From positions 3,391,970-3,420,343 of the forward strand of contig CP070688.1 in NCBI GenBank assembly GCA_020353135.1: a stretch of DNA of 28,374 nt, written 5' to 3'. This DNA comes from Chloroflexota bacterium (GTDB taxonomy: Bacteria > Chloroflexota > Anaerolineae > Promineifilales > Promineifilaceae). The notes beneath the pieces are model-generated. The model was given only the letters and a program-made list of their open reading frames with translations. It was not told the DNA's origin and made no database searches. Shown here piece after piece: positions 7,611-15,308 of this stretch (position 1 is its first letter; every line of letters begins with the position of its first letter). A program made the translations under genes and the position numbers.

Positions 7611-9697
7611 GGTCGTTTGGAGAGCGTTTCGCGTATCGTCCTGGCGACCTCTTCTACACGCAGTGGTTTTTGCAGGAAGCTGATCGCCTCGCGTTCTAGC
7701 AGGCCCACAAGGTTGGCATCCAGAGGATAACCGGTTATAACGACCATCTTGATTTCGGCGCCTCGCCTTTTCAACTCGCCGTAAAGCGTCGCCCCGTCCA
7801 TCACCGGCATGATCATATCGGTCAACACCAGCTGCACGTCATCGCCAGACTCCTGAAAGATCTCCAGCGCTTGCCGGCCGTTGGCTCCGGTCAGAACCCG
7901 ATAGTTAAGGGCCGACAGATATTCGGCCAGCGCTTCGCGGGTGGCCCTGTCGTCCTCAACAATCAAGATGCTTTCTCCTGAGCCGAAATAAGATTGGTCG
8001 TCTTTGGGAGGCACCGGTTGTTGAGCTGGAGGCGCAAAGGCCGGCAGATAGAGTGTGAACGTCGTGCCTTGTCCGAGTTGACTGTTCACGTCGATGAATC
8101 CGTCGTGCAACTTGACGATGCCATAAACTTGGGCAAGTCCCAGGCCGGTCCCCTGATTGGTGGGCTTGGTTGTGTAGAAGGGTTCGAAGATCCTGGACAA
8201 CGATTCGGGCGGGATGCCGCGTCCAGTGTCCGATACTGTCAGTCGTATCCAGTCCCCGGAAGTCATGTCAGGCAATGGGAACGGTTCCCCAGCCGACAGG
8301 CGAAGATGTTCCAGAGCAAAAAACAGTCGACCACCATTGGGCATCGCGTCGACAGCGTTAACGGCCAGGTTATTCAGTGCTTGCAGCAAGCGGCCGGAAT
8401 CAGCTTGGGCGAAGTATTCGTCGTCCTCAAAACGTGTCTCCAGCTGAACGGTAACGGGTAAGCCCTGGCGCAGCGCTCGGACGGCCTCCCCGACGAATGG
8501 CAGCAGGTCCAATGGCTTCTTCTCAACCACCGACTGTCGGCTGAAGTCAAGTATCTGGCGGATTAGATCCGAAGCCCGCTGAGCCTGTTGCTGGATGATG
8601 CCCAGGCGCTGCCCGTCTATATCGGATAGACCACTGCTGCGCATGACCAACTGGGTGTATAACGAAATGATGGCCATAATATTGTTGAAGTCATGGGCGA
8701 TTCCGGCTGCCAGTTGGCCGACGGTGGACAGTCGCTCCTGAACTCTCAGGTAGCCTTCTTGCTTTCGAGCGGCGGTCACGTTTCGAATCAGCAGCAGCCA
8801 TCCATCTGGCTGCTCGGGCTGACCTATTGGTTGGGCGGAAACCTCAAAAACCCCCGTTGGCTCTACGGCCGTCAGCTCATGCCAGCTAGGGTCGATCGCT
8901 CTGGGTTCCAACAGTTTCGTCAGCGGCTCGTTGCCTAGCTGGGCTAGCTTCTGGCCTATCTGGACGTCCGCGAGTTGCGCCAGGTAGGCGCGTGCGGCCT
9001 CGTTGGCCTCGACAACACGCCGCCCCTCGTCGAGCAATACGATGCCATCGGGGATGATGTTCATCAGTTGGCCTAACTGGCTGGCTTGTTGCTGAGTCTG
9101 TTCCAGCAGGGCCTGGGTTTCGTCTATAAGGCGGGCGTTTTCTATGGTCATAGCCGCCTGGTTGGCGAAGGCCAGAGCCAGCTTTGCTTCGGCCGGCCCG
9201 TAGGCGCCTTTGTGGCGACTGTCCAACGTGAGGTAGCCAATGCCAGTATCTTGGGCGATCAGCGGCACACCCATCCAACCTTGAGTGGTGGCCGTTCCGC
9301 CCCAGCCCTTAAATGCTGAAAGGCGGCGGGCGTCTTCCAAAACAACAGGCTGTCGACCGATAAGGACCTGGCGCGTCAATTCGTCGTCGAGTGGAAAACT
9401 GCGCCCAATAACTTGCGCGGAATCCGGCAAGTCGCGGGCAGCGACGCCAAGCAGCGAACCCTCCTCAACCAGGAATATGCAGGCGCTATCATAGGGCACG
9501 ACTTGACCAATCTGGACCAGGATGTCGTCTAAGAGGGTGTCCAGGTCGATTTTTGACCCTGACGATGCATCGTATTGTGGGGACTCGGGAACGTCCGATC
9601 GCCACACACCGACGGGAGTTGCCTGCTCGCCTTGCGGTAGCCGCGAACTTATCGGTCGGGAGGCAGGTGAATTATCTTGTGGATCCTGGAGTTTCAT
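7607..9697 (-). CDS. Hybrid sensor histidine kinase: GAF-PAS-HisKA-HATPase-REC
   Basis: This is a 696-residue cytosolic kinase without transmembrane segments. The order is a GAF domain (about 48-190), a short coiled linker, a PAS-like domain (about 206-310), a HisKA dimerisation helix with the H-box AAGIAHDFNN (H335), and an ATPase domain. The ATPase domain has an N-box NLAVNAVDAMPNGG, a G1 box DTGRGIP (490-496) and a G2 box GTGLGL (516-521). A C-terminal receiver domain follows, with acidic residues after ILIV (580-583), phospho-acceptor D627 in VLTDMIMP and K677 in FLQKP. The receiver may be output or a phosphate sink; no DNA-binding domain is attached. It is translationally coupled to the CoA-transferase-like pair, an unusual partnership. 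The first 45 residues are low-complexity and may be disordered. Confidence 0.93.
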   Translation of the reverse strand: MKLQDPQDNSPASRPISSRLPQGEQATPVGVWRSDVPESPQYDASSGSKIDLDTLLDDILVQIGQVVPYDSACIFLVEEGSLLGVAARDLPDSAQVIGRSFPLDDELTRQVLIGRQPVVLEDARRLSAFKGWGGTATTQGWMGVPLIAQDTGIGYLTLDSRHKGAYGPAEAKLALAFANQAAMTIENARLIDETQALLEQTQQQASQLGQLMNIIPDGIVLLDEGRRVVEANEAARAYLAQLADVQIGQKLAQLGNEPLTKLLEPRAIDPSWHELTAVEPTGVFEVSAQPIGQPEQPDGWLLLIRNVTAARKQEGYLRVQERLSTVGQLAAGIAHDFNNIMAIISLYTQLVMRSSGLSDIDGQRLGIIQQQAQRASDLIRQILDFSRQSVVEKKPLDLLPFVGEAVRALRQGLPVTVQLETRFEDDEYFAQADSGRLLQALNNLAVNAVDAMPNGGRLFFALEHLRLSAGEPFPLPDMTSGDWIRLTVSDTGRGIPPESLSRIFEPFYTTKPTNQGTGLGLAQVYGIVKLHDGFIDVNSQLGQGTTFTLYLPAFAPPAQQPVPPKDDQSYFGSGESILIVEDDRATREALAEYLSALNYRVLTGANGRQALEIFQESGDDVQLVLTDMIMPVMDGATLYGELKRRGAEIKMVVITGYPLDANLVGLLEREAISFLQKPLRVEEVARTIRETLSKRP

Positions 9698-9790
9698 GCC
9701 CCGTTATCCTGTTCTGTGCCCGGAGTCGGAAACCAGCCGGTTTGGAAGCCAGCTCTCTATAACGATGAGGACGCGCCGGCCTGTAGGAGC

Positions 9791-10759
9791 CTAGCGTTCG
9801 CGCTCGACGACCATGTCGACGAGTTCCCGTAATTGATCACGGGCAGGCGACTCCGGCAAGGTAGCCAGGGCGTTAATAGCCCGGCTGGCATACTCAGTGG
9901 CCTTGGCAAGGGCCAGGTCGACGGCACCCGAGTCGCGCAGCTGGGCCATCATCTCTGCGATTGGGTCCGCGGCATCGGCCGCTGCTGGAGCTACTGCGCC
10001 ATCGGGTGCGACGTCGGCTGCACCGTCCGAAGAAGGCTGGCGGCCGTTTTGGGCCATCATGGCCCCAGCGCCCTGAACGACGTCGCTGCCCACAGGCTTG
10101 CCCATGGTCTCTGGGTCGCCGACGATGTCTAGCACATCGTCCACGATCTGAAAGGCTAGGCCGAGGTTAAATGCGTATTCAGTCAGGGCGTCGAGGGTAG
10201 CCCGATCACCCTCACCCAAGATCGCTCCCATGCGCGCCGCGGCTTCAAAGAGGCTGGCCGTTTTGCGGGCGATAATTTTCTGGTACGTATCCTGGTCGAT
10301 CCGTCCTGCCTTGGCCGCCTCGGCTTGCAGCGTTTCACCCTCTACCAATCTGACACAGGCGTCGGCCATGATGACGTTGTGGCGGGCGCCGTAGGGCGCC
10401 ATCAATTCGTAGACCTTAGTGAACAAGTAGTCGCCGGTCAGCAAGGCGAAAGTTCGGCCCCAGCGGGCGTGGACCGCGACTTTGCCTCGCCGGGTCGGAC
10501 TGTGATCGTTAATGTCATCGTGGACGAGCGTCGCCGTGTGGACCAATTCGACGGCGGCCGCCAACGGCACTGCCCTTTGCAGCTCTTGGCCACCGGCGGC
10601 TAAGTAAGACAGGAACAGCAGCCTAGGACGCAGCCGTTTTCCACCCGAATCAATGATATGTTGGCTAGCATCTTGCAACAGGTCGACGTCGGTTTGGACG
10701 ACCTCAAGCAGTTTCTCGTCGACGGCAGCCACGGACTCTTCGATTGGATTCACGAGCAT
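9791..10759 (-). CDS. Polyprenyl (isoprenyl) diphosphate synthase with unusual C-terminal insertion
   Basis: This 322-residue trans-prenyltransferase condenses isopentenyl diphosphate onto an allylic diphosphate, for quinone side chains, carotenoids or lipid carriers. The substrate-binding GGKRLRP (39-45), the first aspartate-rich motif DDIND (81-85) in LVHDDINDHSPTRRG, and the second, FQIVDDVLD (203-211), are intact, as is KPVGSD (221-226). Directly after that, the conserved GKxTLP region is replaced by a stretch rich in Ala, Asp and Pro (about 231-265), after which a normal helical C-terminus resumes. Product chain length cannot be read from this. It is first in the minus-strand block and has its own strong promoter. 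A 93-base gap separates it from the sensor kinase. Confidence 0.9.
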   Translation of the reverse strand: MLVNPIEESVAAVDEKLLEVVQTDVDLLQDASQHIIDSGGKRLRPRLLFLSYLAAGGQELQRAVPLAAAVELVHTATLVHDDINDHSPTRRGKVAVHARWGRTFALLTGDYLFTKVYELMAPYGARHNVIMADACVRLVEGETLQAEAAKAGRIDQDTYQKIIARKTASLFEAAARMGAILGEGDRATLDALTEYAFNLGLAFQIVDDVLDIVGDPETMGKPVGSDVVQGAGAMMAQNGRQPSSDGAADVAPDGAVAPAAADAADPIAEMMAQLRDSGAVDLALAKATEYASRAINALATLPESPARDQLRELVDMVVERER

Positions 10760-10797
10760 CCCAGTCCCTCGTTCACAACTTTCAAATAGTTTTGAAC

Positions 10798-10826
10798 ATT
10801 ATAGAACGCAGCCACAGCACAGTCAA
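10798..10826 (-). promoter_or_regulatory. Sigma70-type promoter of the polyprenyl synthase gene
   Basis: On the minus strand TTGACT (10821-10826) and TATAAT (10798-10803) are spaced by exactly 17 bases, close to ideal for the housekeeping sigma factor. The predicted 5' leader is about 30 bases. It is arranged divergently from the xpt promoter, 60 bases away. Confidence 0.8.
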
Positions 10827-10884
10827 GGCATTTGTGAAAGAAAGCGCAAACGAACGGTGCGTTCCCTGCGCATCTTAATCCCGG

Positions 10885-10893
10885 TGTTATAAT
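10885..10893 (+). promoter_or_regulatory. Extended -10 promoter element for xpt-guaA
   Basis: TG-T-TATAAT (10885-10893) is an extended -10 element with a perfect TATAAT. No good -35 box lies 16-18 bases upstream, which fits an extended -10 promoter. The leader to the xpt ATG is about 80 bases. I looked for the conserved core of a purine riboswitch in it and did not see one. Confidence 0.6.
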
Positions 10894-10978
10894 CTGCGGG
10901 TAGTTGGGATCTTGAGCAGTTTGCCCAGGGTCGTATCCGCGAAGTTTCAGTTGCCGAACGAGTGGGAGAGGATGTTTT

Positions 10979-11557
10979 ATGGAGGCGTTACGAAGAAGGA
11001 TCGTGGCCGAAGGTGAGAACCTGGGTCGCGGCATTCTGAAGATCGACAGTTTTCTAAATCACCAGGTCGATGCCACGCTGATGGAGGGTGTTGGGCAGGA
11101 GATCGCGGCCGCCTTCCGCGCCGCGCGCCCGGACCGCATTCTTACGGCCGAGGTGAGTGGTATAGTACCGGCTGTCATGACGGCCAAAGCGCTGGATAAT
11201 CTACCGGTCGTCTATGCTCGCAAACACAAACCGATTACGATGAGCGAGCCGGTCTATATCGAAGTTGCCCCAAGCCATACAAAGGGTAGCGAAGTGAATC
11301 TCATGGTCTCACCGGAATTTCTCAGACCAGGCGACCGTATTTTGATCGTCGACGATTTCCTAGCCACTGGTAAGACGATCGAGGCCCTGGCCCGAATTGT
11401 CGAAAATGCCCGCGCGGAACTGATTGGAATTGCAGCAGTCGTGGAAAAAACTTTCGAAGGCGGTAGACAAGCGCTCGATCACTGGAGTGTACCAATCATG
11501 TCGGTGGCAACCATCGTCGACATGGAGGAAGGCCGGATCGTCCTTGGCCAGCCTTAG
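10979..11557 (+). CDS. xpt: Xanthine phosphoribosyltransferase
   Basis: This 192-residue enzyme has the length of Bacillus Xpt. It joins xanthine with PRPP to give XMP in purine salvage. The PRPP-binding loop ILIVDDFLATGKT (121-133) is intact. The N-terminus, with LKIDSFLNHQVD, and the middle YARKHKP are characteristic of the Xpt branch rather than adenine or hypoxanthine phosphoribosyltransferases. The start ATG at 10979 is preceded by GGGAGAGG. The next gene, guaA, turns XMP into GMP, so the pair makes a two-step route from xanthine to GMP. Confidence 0.93.
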   Translation: MEALRRRIVAEGENLGRGILKIDSFLNHQVDATLMEGVGQEIAAAFRAARPDRILTAEVSGIVPAVMTAKALDNLPVVYARKHKPITMSEPVYIEVAPSHTKGSEVNLMVSPEFLRPGDRILIVDDFLATGKTIEALARIVENARAELIGIAAVVEKTFEGGRQALDHWSVPIMSVATIVDMEEGRIVLGQP

Positions 11558-11626
11558 TTTACCCAGAACATCGTCCGCAGAAGCGCTAGACGGCGCTGCT
11601 AGAGAACACAAGAGTGGCACTTGAAC

Positions 11627-13210
11627 ATGTCAGAGGCGCAGCACGAGACGATCATCGTCATTGACTATGGCTCGCAATACAGCCAGCTGATCGCCCGGCG
11701 CGTGCGCGAGGCCCAGGTCTTTTGCCGGCTGGTTTCCTGGCGGACGCCGGCCGACGAAGTGTTGGCTTATGAACCCAGAGGTTTCATCCTGAGCGGCGGG
11801 CCGAAGAGCGTATATGATCCGGGCGCTCCGACGCTGCCCGATTACGTGCCGGAGAGCGGCCGGCCCATATTAGGCATTTGCTACGGCATGCAGTTGCTGA
11901 CCCGGCATCTGGGCGGACGCGTGGGTCGAGGCCGGCGGCGCGAATACGGCCCGGCTAGGCTAGACATCGGCGACCGGGAAAACGCCCTGTTTGGCGGCTG
12001 GCAAGCGACCGAGCCCGGCGCCGATGGCTCCGATCCGCAGCAGGTTTGGATGAGCCACGGCGATAAGGTAGATGAGCTGCCCCCAAGCTTTGAATCGATC
12101 GCCCAGACAGAGAATTCTCGCTTTGCGGCCGCGGCCGACGCTGGCCGTGGCTATTACGCGGTGCAGTTCCACCCAGAAGTCGGGCACACCATTCAGGGAC
12201 GCTTGTTGCTCGACAATTTCGTTCACAGAATTTGCGGTTGTTCCGGAGATTGGACGCCGGCCAACTACATAGGTGAGGAAACCAGCCGGCTGCGAGAGCA
12301 GATCGGCGCGGGCCAGGTCGTCCTTGGGCTGAGCGGTGGGGTGGATTCGGCCGTCGCGGCGGCGTTGCTAGAGCGGGCGGTGGGCGACCAATTGACCTGC
12401 ATCTTCGTGGACCACGGTCTGCTGCGCCAGGGCGAGGCGATGCAGGTCATTCGAACGTTTCATAGAGAGCAGGGTCTGCACCTGGTCGCGGTCAATGCGG
12501 TAGAAGAGTTCATGGAGAACCTGGCCGGGGAGACGGAACCAGAACGGAAACGCAAGATCATTGGCGAAGGTTTCGTACGGATATTCGAAAGGGAAGCCAG
12601 CAAGCTAGGACCGATCGACTTCCTGGCCCAAGGCACGATTTACCCGGATGTCATCGAGAGCGCGGGCCAGGACAAGCCGGAGGCCCATACGATCAAGACC
12701 CACCACAATGTCGGCGGTTTACCGGATGACCTGGCGTTCTCGCTGGTCGAGCCATTGCGGCTGCTGTTCAAGGATGAGGTGCGGCGTATCGGCAGCGCGC
12801 TGGGGCTGCCCGATAGCCTGGTGTGGCGCCAGCCTTTCCCAGGGCCGGGCCTGGCCATTCGCTGCCTGGGCGAAGTAACCTGGGAGCGGCTTGAGCGACT
12901 GAGAGCAGCCGACGCCGTCTTCGTCGACGAATTGGACCGGGCCGGCATGTTGCGGCACGAAACGCAGCAGGCGTTCGCGGTACTGTTGCCGGTCCGCAGC
13001 GTGGGCGTCATGGGCGACGGCCGGACCTACGACGAGGTAGTGGCTCTGCGGGCAGTGACCACTGAAGATTTCATGACCGCCGACTGGGCCCGATTGCCAT
13101 ATGAGTTGCTGGCCAGAGCCAGCCGGCGAATCGTCAACGAGGTGCCTGGCGTTAATCGCGTCGTATTTGACATAACGTCCAAACCCCCAGGCACGATCGA
13201 ATGGGAGTAG
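11627..13210 (+). CDS. guaA: GMP synthase (glutamine-hydrolysing)
   Basis: This 527-residue enzyme aminates XMP to GMP using ATP and glutamine. It has the standard three parts. The class I glutamine amidotransferase has nucleophile C85 in GICYGMQ and H182/E184 in FHPEVGHT. The ATP pyrophosphatase has the P-loop LSGGVDS (about 235-241). The C-terminal dimerisation domain ends in [12 protein letters not shown], the family's invariant tail. An in-frame TTG at 11621 could add two residues, but the ATG at 11627 has the better spacing from the purine-rich AAGAGTGG. It follows xpt by 69 bases with no terminator between, so the two form an operon. Confidence 0.97.
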   Translation: MSEAQHETIIVIDYGSQYSQLIARRVREAQVFCRLVSWRTPADEVLAYEPRGFILSGGPKSVYDPGAPTLPDYVPESGRPILGICYGMQLLTRHLGGRVGRGRRREYGPARLDIGDRENALFGGWQATEPGADGSDPQQVWMSHGDKVDELPPSFESIAQTENSRFAAAADAGRGYYAVQFHPEVGHTIQGRLLLDNFVHRICGCSGDWTPANYIGEETSRLREQIGAGQVVLGLSGGVDSAVAAALLERAVGDQLTCIFVDHGLLRQGEAMQVIRTFHREQGLHLVAVNAVEEFMENLAGETEPERKRKIIGEGFVRIFEREASKLGPIDFLAQGTIYPDVIESAGQDKPEAHTIKTHHNVGGLPDDLAFSLVEPLRLLFKDEVRRIGSALGLPDSLVWRQPFPGPGLAIRCLGEVTWERLERLRAADAVFVDELDRAGMLRHETQQAFAVLLPVRSVGVMGDGRTYDEVVALRAVTTEDFMTADWARLPYELLARASRRIVNEVPGVNRVVFDITSKPPGTIEWE

Positions 13211-13318
13211 TCGAGGCGATGACCGGCCGGATGCACCCTGACGACGGTGTTTTCCGTATAGTGATAAGGCAAAAGAGCGGCATGAAACGGGTTCACAGCC
13301 GTCGGGCGCGTTATGCAG

Positions 13319-13388
13319 TGTCAATTAGTGGTCATCACTTAGCGAATATCACTTGGTAAGTATCACTTAGTGATTATCATTTAGGAGG
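13319..13388 (+). repeat. Five degenerate tandem copies of a 14-bp repeat ahead of the membrane-protein pair
   Basis: Units start at 13319, 13333, 13347, 13361 and 13375, each 14 bases with the core TATCACTTAG. Unit 4 plus its flank contains ATCACT-T-AGTGAT (13362-13374), a perfect palindrome with 6-base arms. The last unit runs into the ribosome-binding site AGGAGG, so the array ends about 7 bases from the ATG at 13395. The regular spacing and the palindrome suggest an array of binding sites for a dimeric regulator, or a structured untranslated leader. The rest of the 13211-13394 gap shows no clear gene or terminator. Confidence 0.7.
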
Positions 13389-13394
13389 ATAATC

Positions 13395-14348
13395 ATGGAC
13401 TACGGTCAGCTTTTGACAGACGCCTGGCAAATCGTCTGGAGAAATAAGTTCCTATTCATCCTGGGTTTCCTGGCGGCCTTGGCCGGAACTGGCAGCTCGA
13501 GCAGTAATAACTTCAGTTACACATTCAACGTAGATGATTTGCCGCCTGGCTTTGGGCGGAGCTTCGATCTTTTCTTAGACCAATGGGTGCCCATCGTGCT
13601 AGGGCTATTCTGCCTGATAGTCTTCGTGACCATCGCCTTCTGGTTGATCAGTCTCACAGCCCAGGCCGGGCTTATCAGCGCGGCGGCGCGGCTAGAGGAT
13701 GGCGAAAAAGTTTCCTTTGGCGAGGCGCTTGGCGCAGGTGTGAGCAAGTTGGGCCGCATGATCGGCATCTATCTTCTGCTATACGGGCCGTTCATTTTGC
13801 TGGTCATCATCATAGTGCTACTTGCCTTTTTGCTCACCGGGTCAGCCATAGGATACGAACTGTCGAACGCGTCAGAAGTGTTTGAGCCGATATTGGCCTC
13901 GATAGCCATCGTCATCGCCTGCGTGGCGCTGCTCTTCTGCATTTTATTGCCGCTGCTGCTGGTGGTGATGATTATCCTGCCTTTTGCCCAGCGAGCGGCT
14001 ATTCTGGAAGATCACGGCGTGACGGCTAGCATCGGCCGCGCCTGGGGTGTCATCAAATCCAACCTTGGCGAGGTGGCGATATTGGTCTTGATCTTCCTGG
14101 CCATCAGTATTGGCTATGGGATAGTCGTGGCAATGCTTATGCTGCCGCTCGCCTTTTTGGCTTTCGCGCCGATGTTCGTCAACCTGGTGGTCGAAGGCTC
14201 TCCTGGCGCCGGCAACTTCCTGGCCCTGGTTTGCGGCGGCGTTGCCGTTGGCTTGCTGGCAGCGGTTCTGAACGCTCTGTGGACGACCTATCGTTCGACG
14301 ATCATGACCCTGGCCTACCGGCGACTGGTCGAGAAGGCGCCTGAGTAA
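13395..14348 (+). CDS. Polytopic membrane protein (paralogue of the next gene)
   Basis: This 317-residue protein has about six hydrophobic segments: near 18-33, 64-90, 120-148, 165-198, 225-258 and 278-300. Between them are short basic cytosolic loops such as AQRAAILED followed by SIGRAWGVIKSN. It matches in style the glycerophosphodiester-phosphodiesterase-membrane or DUF975/YciC-like membrane proteins, whose function is unknown. There is no transport or enzymatic motif. The start is firm: AGGAGG (13383-13388) precedes the ATG. The 14-bp repeat array directly upstream suggests specific regulation. Only 6 bases separate it from the next gene, which encodes a protein of the same length and layout. 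Confidence 0.8.
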   Translation: MDYGQLLTDAWQIVWRNKFLFILGFLAALAGTGSSSSNNFSYTFNVDDLPPGFGRSFDLFLDQWVPIVLGLFCLIVFVTIAFWLISLTAQAGLISAAARLEDGEKVSFGEALGAGVSKLGRMIGIYLLLYGPFILLVIIIVLLAFLLTGSAIGYELSNASEVFEPILASIAIVIACVALLFCILLPLLLVVMIILPFAQRAAILEDHGVTASIGRAWGVIKSNLGEVAILVLIFLAISIGYGIVVAMLMLPLAFLAFAPMFVNLVVEGSPGAGNFLALVCGGVAVGLLAAVLNALWTTYRSTIMTLAYRRLVEKAPE

Positions 14349-14354
14349 TCGTTT

Positions 14355-15308
14355 ATGCAGCTTGACAAGCTGTTACTGCGGGCGGCCAGGATCACCTGGC
14401 GACATCGTTCGCTTTGGGTTTTGGGCTTGCTGGCCACGGTCGGGGGGCTGCTTCTTAGCCTCTTGTGGCGCTCACTGGCTCTATCGCGGCCGGTTGGCGA
14501 ATTACGGTTAGATCAATATGACCTGGCAGGGACTATGGAGCGAGTCCTAAGCCCAACGACTTTGATCGTGGGTGTTCTTGTCATCTTCGTCGCGGTGTTG
14601 AGCTCTTGGCTGCTCAGCGCCATCGCCGACGGCGGGTTGATCGTGACCGTTCGGGAAGTTGAGCAGGGACGACCAATGCGCCTGGTCGACTCGGTATCGG
14701 CCGGCGTCCGCCTGGTCGGTCGCTTCATCGGCATCGACACGATCCTGTTTTTGCCACTTTCTTTGCTGGCCCTGGCCTTGATGCTGGTTGGCATGGGCGC
14801 ACTTGGAGGACTCGTCTTTGCGGCGACGCGGCCGGGGGCGCAATTCGACGATTTGCTGCTGGTGATCGGCTTGTCGACCGTAGTGAGTTTGCCCATCCTG
14901 CTGCTGATGCTGGTCACAGGAGCGATCGTGCTTGTCCTGCGCAGCCTGGCGTTTCGAGCAGCGGCTCTCGAAGGACTGAACACGGGGCAGAGCATCAGAC
15001 GGAGTTGGTTTCTGCTACGAAAGAAAGTGTTGGCCATCACGTTGTTGGCTCTGGTTTTATGGGCCCTGCGCTCCCTGGTGGGAATGCCACTGCGTATGGT
15101 CACGCTGATTTTGATGGCTGCCGGCCTGGGGCAGTATTTCCTGACCGTATCTAATTCGGGCGAAGGGGCTGGCGGATTCAGCGTACTCCTGGCTATCGCC
15201 GGATTAGTCGTCGCCCTCATATCAGGAGTGGTGGCCAGCGTCATGCATGCTTACGGTTCAGCTTCGTGGACGCTGGCTTATGGGCAATGGGTCGATGAGC
15301 CAGTCTGA
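14355..15308 (+). CDS. Polytopic membrane protein, sister of the preceding one
   Basis: This protein is also 317 residues long, with the same order of parts. It opens with an amphipathic N-terminus (LLLRAARITWRHRSLWVLG) and a large hydrophobic segment. A loop with IADGGLIVTVREVEQGRPM corresponds to TAQAGLISAAARLEDGEKV in the first protein. Further membrane segments follow, then a loop FRAAALEGLNTGQSIRRSW and an ending SASWTLAYGQWV that parallels STIMTLAYRRLV. The matching landmarks show a tandem duplication followed by strong divergence. The two probably form a heteromeric membrane complex. The function is unknown. The gene lies 6 bases after its partner and its end overlaps the hydantoinase-like gene by 14 bases. 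Confidence 0.8.
   Translation: MQLDKLLLRAARITWRHRSLWVLGLLATVGGLLLSLLWRSLALSRPVGELRLDQYDLAGTMERVLSPTTLIVGVLVIFVAVLSSWLLSAIADGGLIVTVREVEQGRPMRLVDSVSAGVRLVGRFIGIDTILFLPLSLLALALMLVGMGALGGLVFAATRPGAQFDDLLLVIGLSTVVSLPILLLMLVTGAIVLVLRSLAFRAAALEGLNTGQSIRRSWFLLRKKVLAITLLALVLWALRSLVGMPLRMVTLILMAAGLGQYFLTVSNSGEGAGGFSVLLAIAGLVVALISGVVASVMHAYGSASWTLAYGQWVDEPV

Noticed and set aside
10894..10978. Purine riboswitch in the xpt leader
   Set aside because: The gene order invites it, but the leader is about 80 bases and does not show the conserved junction sequences of the purine aptamer.
14513..15244. Minus-strand frame of 243 codons opposite the second membrane protein
   Set aside because: Composition is Ser/Thr/Arg/Pro-rich without motifs, and the plus strand encodes a convincing membrane protein in an operon.
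15247..15294. Earlier start of the HyuA-type gene
   Set aside because: It would overlap the membrane-protein gene by 62 bases and adds residues with no family match.
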